Origin: an uncultured Clostridium sp.
GTDB lineage: Bacteria; Bacillota; Clostridia; TANB77; CAG-508
DNA: 6,406 bases
Assembly: GCA_945610215.1 (NCBI GenBank)
Contig: CALYZR010000039.1
Span: forward strand, 1 to 6,406
Direction of reading: 5' to 3'
A model generated the notes under the pieces. The model ran no database searches, was not told the DNA's origin, and was given only the letters and a program-made list of their open reading frames with translations. The position numbers and the translations under genes are program-made. Positions 1 to 5,754 of this stretch are shown here, piece after piece (within the stretch, counting starts at the first letter, position 1; every line of letters starts with the position of its first letter).

Positions 1-63
1 GGATTTTGGGGACTGTCCTGAATTCACCCGAATGAACACAAATTACAATTTATCTCTTTAATT
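1..63. other. non-coding left end with two short palindromes, possibly REP-like
   Basis: No gene is visible here. The stretch is richer in G and C than its surroundings. It holds GGACTGTCC (4-bp arms around one base, positions 10-18) preceded by extra Gs, then TTCA-CCCGAA-TGAA (4-bp arms) at about 23-36. Short palindromes containing GGGGACTGTCC are, as I recall, seen around REP-associated (IS200/Y1-type) transposases in low-GC Firmicutes, but no transposase is in the window. The stems are short and have no clear T tract on the minus strand, so I do not call a terminator. Confidence 0.3.
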
Positions 64-324
64 TTATGTGTAATCAGTTTTATTATGACTTGGTGCTATA
101 ATTATATTTACATTTTCTGCTCTATTATATTTTTTAATAATGTCTTCTGAAAAATTTGCTACTTCGTTTGATAATACAATTGTTGTATAATTTTTATCTA
201 CTAATTCTTCTATTTTTTCGTCTGTTTTCTCTAAATCACTTATTTTATATACATCCATTCCAAAGCTTTCAAATATTTTAAAACTTTTTCTATCATTCGA
301 AGCTTTTAACCAAGAAATACTCAT
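64..324 (-). CDS. small hypothetical protein, possible V-type ATPase subunit F-like fold
   Basis: An 86-residue protein, stop TAA. The ATG at 324-322 is preceded by GGTGA (335-331) with a 6-nt spacer, a good ribosome binding site that supports this start. There is no signal peptide or membrane segment. The pattern suggests a small alpha/beta fold: a short strand (MDVYKIS, about 23-29), a charged helix (about 30-43), a hydrophobic strand (TTIVLSNEVA, about 47-56), a helix containing FSEDIIKKY and a last strand (VNIIIAPS, about 72-79). The sequence TTIVLSNEVA...NIIIAPS resembles the IILITEKIA...PLIVEIP pattern of V/A-type ATPase subunit F, but the usual first strand is missing and no other ATPase subunit is in the window. 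The family assignment is a guess; that it is a real gene is fairly secure. It lies 50 nt downstream of the amidase gene on the same strand. Confidence 0.6.
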   Translation of the reverse strand: MSISWLKASNDRKSFKIFESFGMDVYKISDLEKTDEKIEELVDKNYTTIVLSNEVANFSEDIIKKYNRAENVNIIIAPSHNKTDYT

Positions 325-374
325 ATTAAATCACCATATTTATTTTGGCTTTTTTTATTGCAATTATACAAGTT

Positions 375-872
375 TTACCAGATTGCAATATTATCTATAT
401 GAATAAATCTTATATCTTCAAATTTGTATGTGGAAATTCTCCTATTGTATGAATCATAGGTATGTGAAGCTGTATATATATTATTTAAATCATATATATC
501 TTCTACGTTTACTACGATAAGAGTGTGTTCAAAGGCACTTTTCTCGAATTTTAATTGTACTATATCTCCTATTTCAATTTTATCAATTTCTACTATTTTT
601 CCTCTTGGTCCTGGGCCTTTATTAGTAATTAAAAAATTATGTAAATATTCAACTCCTGACCATGATGGGCTTCTATCTTTTATTGAATTATAATACCAGC
701 CTGTATTTTTTGTATAATTCATTGTATTGCTTCCTGCAAATATACATTGTGATACAAAACTTGTACAGTCTCCTCCTATATTATCAAAATTGTAATACCT
801 TGGATTTCTGCTATATGCCCATTTTTTTGCATATTGAATAGCATTTTCTCTATTATATTCTTTATAATTCAC
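375..872 (-). CDS. Amidase_6-type (NlpC/P60-like cysteine) hydrolase
   Basis: A 165-residue protein that aligns by eye with the putative amidase domain family Amidase_6 over nearly its whole length. Hallmarks in order: the N-terminal NRENAIQYAKKWA helix with RNPRYYNF (about 8-29), the GGDCTSFVSQC motif (33-43) with the probable catalytic Cys36, the GWYY and SPSWSGV segments (58-74), an N-x-GPGP turn (about 84-89), GDIVQL (102-107), the FEHTLIV segment with probable catalytic His116, and ASHTYDS...RRISTY (135-149). The family is inferred to act as cysteine amidases or peptidases, often linked to the cell wall; the substrate is unknown. There is no signal peptide and no extra wall-binding domain, so it would either act inside the cell or leave by an unseen route. 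The start is GTG (872-870), chosen because of the AAGGTGG just upstream. It follows the U32 gene after a 52-nt gap. Confidence 0.85.
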   Translation of the reverse strand: MNYKEYNRENAIQYAKKWAYSRNPRYYNFDNIGGDCTSFVSQCIFAGSNTMNYTKNTGWYYNSIKDRSPSWSGVEYLHNFLITNKGPGPRGKIVEIDKIEIGDIVQLKFEKSAFEHTLIVVNVEDIYDLNNIYTASHTYDSYNRRISTYKFEDIRFIHIDNIAIW

Positions 873-876
873 AAAA

Positions 877-883
877 CCACCTT
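877..883 (-). promoter_or_regulatory. ribosome binding site deciding the GTG start of the amidase
   Basis: AAGGTGG on the minus strand, four T residues before GTG at 872-870. No ATG lies nearby in frame upstream, and the next residues (NYKEYNREN) begin the conserved family region, so GTG is the likely start. Confidence 0.75.
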
Positions 884-924
884 TATTAAATGATATCTGT
901 TTTGTAAATCATTAGAACAACTTA

Positions 925-3285
925 TTAAATCTCTCTGTTCAAGTTTCCATTTGTATAGGCTTGTCCTTCTAGTCTTTCTCCTCTTTTTTGTATATCTATA
1001 ATTTCTTGGATTTTCTCTTGTGTTTCTTCTAATATATCTATTCTTATTGAATCTGTATCTAAGTCTTTGTAGCTTATTGATGTTATTTTTGAATTATATA
1101 TTAAATTATTGCAATTTACTCTATCTGTATAAATTGGAAACTCAAATCCAATTCTATCTTTTAAAGTATATTTACCTTTTTGACACATTGCAGGGCAATT
1201 TTTTAATGTTCCTATTGTACAGTATTCGGTTGTCATTAGCAAGGTTCTTCCGTATACTATTGTTTCTTTTTCTATATTCCTTGTTAATCCTTGTATTGTG
1301 TCTTTTTCTGCTTCTGGTGGTACTATGTATTTGCAAACTCCAAGTTTTTTCAATTCTTCTACTGTAAAATTATTCTCTATATTCATTGTATAATTTGCAA
1401 CTATCTTTTTTCCTTTTATCCCAAGCTTTTCTATCTCATATATTTGAGATAAATTTGATACAACTATACCTTCTACTTTTTCTGCTATTTTAGGTAAATT
1501 ATTATATATTAATTCTTCGTAATTAGATTTTGTTACTGTTGGAAGCATTACATATGTACTAAAATTATTTGATATGTTCTCTATATTTTCTTTTACATTT
1601 TCATCTAAAAAGTATTTGAATGATATATAAACATTATCAACATTTGTTAGCTTAGCATAGTCTATTTCTTCATTAATTTTATTTAAACATAAAGTAACTT
1701 TTACATCGTTTTTTTGCACTATACTTTGTTCTTTAAAATCTAATTTTAAATTTATCTGTTCCCTTTTAAATGATTCTAATAGTCTTTGTTCTAGTTCTTC
1801 TAGCCCTCTTCTTCTTATTCCATTCAAACTACTTATTGAAATAATTATATTGTCATCCATTTTTATATTAATATTTTCAATTTTAAAAATAGTATTTCCT
1901 GTTTTTGATAACTGTTCTTCTACTCTTTTACTTGTTATTCCTGTGTTATCTGCTTTTTGTATAGTATAATTTCCTGCTACTTTTACACTTATATTTGTAG
2001 CTATGTCTTGTAATTCTAATTTTATAACCTCATTTTTTCTTAGTTCTATACTACAATTTATTTTTCTTTTTATATTCTCTTTACTTATTTTTTGATCTAT
2101 ATCTTGATTTAGTTTTATAGAAACCGTTTTATAGACTTTATCTTTTGGTTTTATTTTTCCTTTTATTCTACCTATTGTTACTATTTGATTAACCTTTGCT
2201 GTTTTTATATTGTTATTTTCTTGCATAAGTTCAGAAATTTTGCAACTTGCATCTGCAATTGCTATGCTGTCACCTAAGTCTAAATCTTTGCTTAATTTTA
2301 TTTTTACATGTCCCTTATTTGGATTATATGATATTACTTCTCCTAAAAGAGTTCCCATGTGGTTTGGTCTTTTAGTATACATCATCTTTTTACTAAGTTT
2401 ACCTTTAAGATACCCTGTGCTAAATCCACCTCTATTAAATATTTGCATTAACTTTTCTCTATCTTCTTCATCTACTATATATTCTTTATTACTTTCTGCT
2501 AAATCAATATATTTTCTATAAATACTTGTTACTATTCCAACATATTCTTTTGATTTCATTCTACCTTCTATTTTAAATGATTTTACTCCTGCTTCTATAA
2601 GCTCTGGCAAAATATCTAATGTACATACATCTTTTGAACTTAAAAGATAACCTCTTTCTTGTTCTTCTCCATCTTTTAATAAGCTATATGGCAATCTACA
2701 TGTTCCTGCACATTTGCCTCTATTTCCACTTCTTCCACCTATTAAGCTACTCATTAAGCATTGTCCAGAGTAACATATACAAAGTGCACCATGAATAAAT
2801 ACCTCTATTTCTATATTGGTATTTTTACATATATTTTTTATTTCTTCTATTGAAAGTTCACGAGCAAGTACACACCTTGAATAGCCTAGTTTTTCTATTT
2901 CTTTTGCTCCATCTAAATTATATATTGTCATTTGTGTACTTGCATGTACTTCAAGATTTGGAAACAGTTCCATTATTTTTTTAGCTAACCCTAAATCTTG
3001 CACAATTATTGCATCAATTCCTGCATTATATGCAAATTCTACTAATTTTAAAGCCTCTTCAAATTCATTGTTTTTTATTAATATATTTAATGTTAAATGT
3101 GTTTTTACATTGCGAAGTTTTGCATATTTAATTGCTTTTATTAGTTCCTCTTCTTTAAAATTTTCGTTATTTACTCTTGCATTAAATTTTTCTAGTCCAA
3201 AATATACAGCATTTGCTCCATTTTGTACAGCTGAAACTAAACATTCAAAATCCCCTGCTGGTGATAATAATTCTATATTACTCAT
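925..3285 (-). CDS. long U32-family protein with DUF3656-type insert (RlhA/PrtC-like)
   Basis: A 786-residue protein. The N-terminal ELLSPAGDFECLVSAVQNG stretch (5-23) followed by ANAVYFG is the typical U32 opening. The U32 signature E-x-F-x2-G-A-L-C-x4-G-x-C-x-M-S is complete at 161-179, and with RGKCAGTCR (189-197) it supplies cysteines C169, C176, C192 and C196, likely Fe-S ligands. The central part (roughly 310-510) fits the DUF3656 insert of long U32 proteins. The C-terminal part has another cysteine group (EYC...NCPAMC, then VNC). Although annotated historically as collagenase-like peptidases, the best characterised bacterial members (E. coli RlhA for 23S rRNA C2501, TrhP for tRNA U34) take part in RNA hydroxylation; RlhA is the nearest architecture. 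Which RNA is modified here cannot be told. The ATG overlaps the copA stop by 8 nt (ATGAGTAA), implying translational coupling. The gene contains no in-frame CGG codon. Confidence 0.9.
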   Translation of the reverse strand: MSNIELLSPAGDFECLVSAVQNGANAVYFGLEKFNARVNNENFKEEELIKAIKYAKLRNVKTHLTLNILIKNNEFEEALKLVEFAYNAGIDAIIVQDLGLAKKIMELFPNLEVHASTQMTIYNLDGAKEIEKLGYSRCVLARELSIEEIKNICKNTNIEIEVFIHGALCICYSGQCLMSSLIGGRSGNRGKCAGTCRLPYSLLKDGEEQERGYLLSSKDVCTLDILPELIEAGVKSFKIEGRMKSKEYVGIVTSIYRKYIDLAESNKEYIVDEEDREKLMQIFNRGGFSTGYLKGKLSKKMMYTKRPNHMGTLLGEVISYNPNKGHVKIKLSKDLDLGDSIAIADASCKISELMQENNNIKTAKVNQIVTIGRIKGKIKPKDKVYKTVSIKLNQDIDQKISKENIKRKINCSIELRKNEVIKLELQDIATNISVKVAGNYTIQKADNTGITSKRVEEQLSKTGNTIFKIENINIKMDDNIIISISSLNGIRRRGLEELEQRLLESFKREQINLKLDFKEQSIVQKNDVKVTLCLNKINEEIDYAKLTNVDNVYISFKYFLDENVKENIENISNNFSTYVMLPTVTKSNYEELIYNNLPKIAEKVEGIVVSNLSQIYEIEKLGIKGKKIVANYTMNIENNFTVEELKKLGVCKYIVPPEAEKDTIQGLTRNIEKETIVYGRTLLMTTEYCTIGTLKNCPAMCQKGKYTLKDRIGFEFPIYTDRVNCNNLIYNSKITSISYKDLDTDSIRIDILEETQEKIQEIIDIQKRGERLEGQAYTNGNLNREI

Positions 3286-3481
3286 TTATTTCATATCCTA
3301 CTTCTTCTATTTTTTCTTTTAAAACTTTGTTATCTATATCTTTAGATAATTCTAAATCTACTTTTCCTGTTTTTAAATCTACCTCTACATTGTTTATTTC
3401 TTCTAATTTTAGTAATTCTTTTTTTACTGCATTTGAACAATGTTCACATTGCATTCCTTTTACATATATTGTTTTTGTCAT
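3278..3481 (-). CDS. possible internal start giving a free CopZ-like copper chaperone
   Basis: Within copA and in its final reading frame, an ATG at 3481-3479 would give 67 residues (MTKTIYVKG...VGYEINE) that form exactly one HMA domain with the Cu-binding GMQCEHC motif (C12 and C15 of the short product). The ATG sits 6 nt after AGAGGTG, a strong ribosome binding site that codes for part of the linker between the last membrane segment and the domain. A free chaperone would deliver Cu+ to the pump. A precedent for a pump gene making its own chaperone is E. coli copA, where a frameshift releases the N-terminal domain; here the mechanism would be internal initiation at the C-terminal domain. Because the start lies after all three frameshift sites, chaperone synthesis would not depend on them. 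It may instead be a relic of a copA-copZ fusion. The internal start is inferred; the domain is clear. Confidence 0.5.
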   Translation of the reverse strand: MTKTIYVKGMQCEHCSNAVKKELLKLEEINNVEVDLKTGKVDLELSKDIDNKVLKEKIEEVGYEINE

Positions 3482-5692
3482 GTTTTTCACCTCTTTTTTT
3501 ATTTTAAATTTTCTTAATGTTAATGCATTTGTTACAACACATATTGAACTTAAACTCATTGCTAATGCTGCTATCATTGGATTTAATAATATTCCAAATG
3601 GTTTATATAATACTCCACAAGCAAGTGGTATCCCAATTGTGTTATAGAAAAATGCCCAAAACAAGTTCATTTTTATGTTTTTTATAACTGATTTGCTTAA
3701 TTTTAGTAAATATACTACATCTTTTAAATTGCTTTTTATTAAAATAACATCTGCTGCTTCTATTGCGACGTCCGTACCTGCTCCAATTGCAATTCCTACA
3801 TTTGCTCTTGAAAGTGCTGGAGAATCATTTATTCCGGTCTCCTATCATTGCAACTATTTTACCTTGTTCTTGTAAGTTACGTACTTTACTTTCTTTCTCT
3901 TGTGGTAAAACTTCAGAAATTATATTATCTATTCCTACCATCTTTCCTATTGCTTGTGCAGATGTTTTATTATCTCCTGTTAACATATATGTTTTTATTT
4001 TCATATCTTTAAAGTTTTTTATCGCTTCTATACTTGTTTGTTTTACAGTATCAGATATTGCGATAATTCCTAATAAATTTTTACTATCAGATACAAATAT
4101 TACTGTTTTTGCTTGTTCATATAATTTTTGATATATATGTTTTTCTTCTAAAATTTCAATATTATTCTCTTGCATTAAGATTTCGTTTCCTACAAGATAC
4201 ATATTGCTATTAATGTTTGCTTTTATTCCTTTTCCTTCTATTGCTTCAAAATCTTGCACATCTAAAAGTTCAATTTCTTTTGTTCTTTCCAATATAGCTT
4301 TTGCAATTGGATGCTCAGATTTTGACTCTATTGACCCTACTATTTTTAGCAATTCATTTTCTTGCATATTGTTAAATACAAATATATCATTTACTTGTGG
4401 TTTTCCTATTGTTATTGTTCCTGTTTTGTCTAAAACTATTGCATCTATTGAATGTGCTAATTCTAAGCTTTCTGCTGATTTTATTAGTATTCCGATTTTC
4501 TGCAGCTTTTCCTGTACCTACCATAATAGAAACTGGTGTTGCAAGTCCTAAGGCACAAGGGCAAGATATTACTAAAACTGATATTCCAATTGAAAGTGCA
4601 AATTCAAATGAATATCCTAATAATAGCCAAATAACTGTTGCAATTACTGCTATTATGATTACGATTGGTACAAATACTCCGACTCACTTTATCTGCTAAT
4701 CTTCCAATTGGTGCTTTTGAAGCACTTGCCTCTTCCACTAATTTTATTATTTGAGATATTGTTGTATTTTCTCCTACCTTTTCTGCTCTAAATTCTATTA
4801 CTCCGTTTTTATTAATACTGCCAGAAATCACTTTACTTCCAATCTCTTTTTTTATTGGAACATGTTCTCCTGTAATACTTGATTCATCAATATATGTTTG
4901 TCCTTTTACTACTACTCCATCTACTGCAATTGTCTCTCCTGGTTTTACAACAATTATATCTCCTACTTTTACCTCTTCTATTGAAACTTCTACTTCTTTT
5001 TTTTCTTTTAAAATTGTAACTTTTTTAGGAGTTAAATCTAACAACTTATTAATTGCATTTGATGTTTTTTCTTTTGCTTTTGTTTCTAAATATTTTCCAA
5101 GTGTTATTAAAGTTAATATCATTCCTGCAGATTCGAAATATAAGTTCATTGCATAGCTATTTTCGCCTTGCCATATTTTATATATTGAAAAAATACCATA
5201 TGCAATTGAAGCGAATGACCCTATGGCAATTAAAGAATCCATATTTGGTGTTTTTTTTATTAATGCTTTAAAACCAGACATGTAATATTTTCTATTTACA
5301 AACACTATTGGTGCAACCAATATTAATTGTGATATACTAAATAAAAGTAGATTGTTATGAAGTATATGTGGTAATGGTAAATTTACCATATGTCCCATTG
5401 CTACATACATAAGAGGTATTAGAAATACAAAAGATATTATTACTCTATGTTTCATTTTATCTAAATTACTTTTATTTTGTCCACCTTTAGTATTTGCATC
5501 ATATCCTATACTTTGCACTGCTTTTATAATATCTTGTTCTGTAATAGTTTTTTTATCAAAATCTACTATCATATTGTTATTCACTAGGCTAACATTTACG
5601 CTATTTACACCATTCTGTTTTGATACTATTCTTTCTATATGATTACTGCATGCACTACAAGACATACCAATTATATTAAACTTTACTTTCAA
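3278..5692 (-). CDS. copA: copper-exporting P1B-1 ATPase CopA, read across three +1 frameshifts
   Basis: Pumps Cu+ out of the cytoplasm using ATP. With three single-base skips (4681, 4494, 3836) it gives 803 residues: N-terminal HMA domain with metal-binding GMSCSAC (C12, C15); membrane segments at about 82-100, 113-132, 152-171 and 186-202; actuator domain with SITGE (272-276); a fifth segment from about 339; the sixth with CPC (377-379); phosphorylation loop DKTGT (D421); SEHP (H460-P461); TGDN (about 571-574); GDGIND (617-622); YN (about 682-683) and MSLSS in the last two segments, which with CPC indicate Cu+ specificity; and a C-terminal HMA domain with GMQCEHC (C748, C751). Start TTG with a perfect AGGAGG upstream. 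Without shifting, translation ends at 4604 after 362 residues, lacking the ATP-binding part. Each break is a CGG-A codon site. Every motif and all other codons are intact, so I list it as a gene rather than a pseudogene; a pseudogene or base error stays possible. Confidence 0.85.
3488..3494 (-). promoter_or_regulatory. internal ribosome binding site AGAGGTG inside copA
   Basis: AGAGGTG followed by AAAAAC and ATG (3481-3479). The sequence is as strong and as well spaced as the site used by the U32 gene or the amidase, which is unexpected inside a coding region and supports a separate start for the C-terminal HMA domain. Confidence 0.55.
3834..3836 (-). other. +1 frameshift site 3 (GAC-CGG-AAT-A)
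   Basis: The upstream frame reads ...AMIGD then CGG, AAT, AAA and TGA. Skipping the C at 3836 gives GAC-GGA-ATA-AAT-GAT, that is GDGIND, the invariant Mg2+/ATP motif of P-type ATPases, followed by [10 protein letters not shown]. The extra base falls at the first Gly after the Asp of this motif. If unshifted, the protein ends three codons later. Confidence 0.9.
4492..4494 (-). other. +1 frameshift site 2 (AAT-CGG-AAT-A)
   Basis: The frame encoding [13 protein letters not shown] and GTGKAAEN meets CGG. Skipping the C at 4494 yields AAT-GGA-ATA-CTA, N-G-I-L, leading into IKSAESLE and the DKTGT phosphorylation site, as in other CopA proteins. Without the shift the frame stays open for some 36 codons of unrelated sequence before a TGA. 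Confidence 0.9.
4679..4681 (-). other. +1 frameshift site 1 (AGT-CGG-AGT-A)
   Basis: After the actuator domain the frame reads RLADKVS then CGG. Skipping the C at 4681 yields AGT-GGA-GTA-TTT-GTA, S-G-V-F-V, continuing into PIVIIIAV, the expected next membrane segment. Without the shift, translation runs 24 residues past CGG into unrelated sequence and stops at 4604. Confidence 0.9.
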
Positions 5693-5698
5693 CTTTTT

Positions 5699-5704
5699 CC
5701 TCCT
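5699..5704 (-). promoter_or_regulatory. ribosome binding site AGGAGG deciding the TTG start of copA
   Basis: A consensus AGGAGG lies 6 nt (AAAAAG) before TTG at 5692-5690. The residues after it ([14 protein letters not shown]) begin the HMA domain at the normal distance, so TTG is the start although it is a less common initiator. Confidence 0.85.
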
Positions 5705-5725
5705 GTTTACTTCTATTATTAACTA

Positions 5726-5754
5726 ATTTTATATTTTATATAAGGTAATGTCAA
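5726..5754 (-). promoter_or_regulatory. sigma-A-type promoter for copA
   Basis: TTGACA (5754-5749), a 17-nt spacer and TAAAAT (5731-5726) on the minus strand, followed by a leader of about 25 nt to the copA start. The -35 box overlaps the last codons and TGA stop of the Fic gene. I see no clear CopY-type TACANNTGTA box or GC-rich CsoR palindrome around it, so the copper control, if any, is not visible. Confidence 0.65.

Noticed and set aside
357..389. Two copies of the palindrome ATTGCAAT forming a terminator after the amidase gene
   Set aside because: The copies can pair, but on the minus strand they are followed by an A run rather than a T run, and one copy lies within the end of the gene. 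Weak and probably chance in AT-rich DNA.
873..924. Hairpin AATGAT...ATCATT between the U32 and amidase genes
   Set aside because: Only about 6 to 7 A/T-rich pairs with a long loop and no T tract; too weak to call a terminator.
1020..1367. Plus-strand open frame rich in Leu and Phe
   Set aside because: It lies antisense to the U32 gene; its composition is what the complement of an AT-rich gene gives, and it has no recognisable family. The same holds for other plus-strand frames at 2210-2521, 3068-3647, 3675-4131, 4204-4699 and 5053-5271.
3278..5692. Treating the copA region as three or four separate genes or as a plain pseudogene
   Set aside because: The pieces join into one continuous CopA with motifs in the right order, no ribosome binding sites precede the middle pieces, and the breaks are identical single-base events rather than mixed decay. 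Pseudogene status remains possible but is not the simplest reading.
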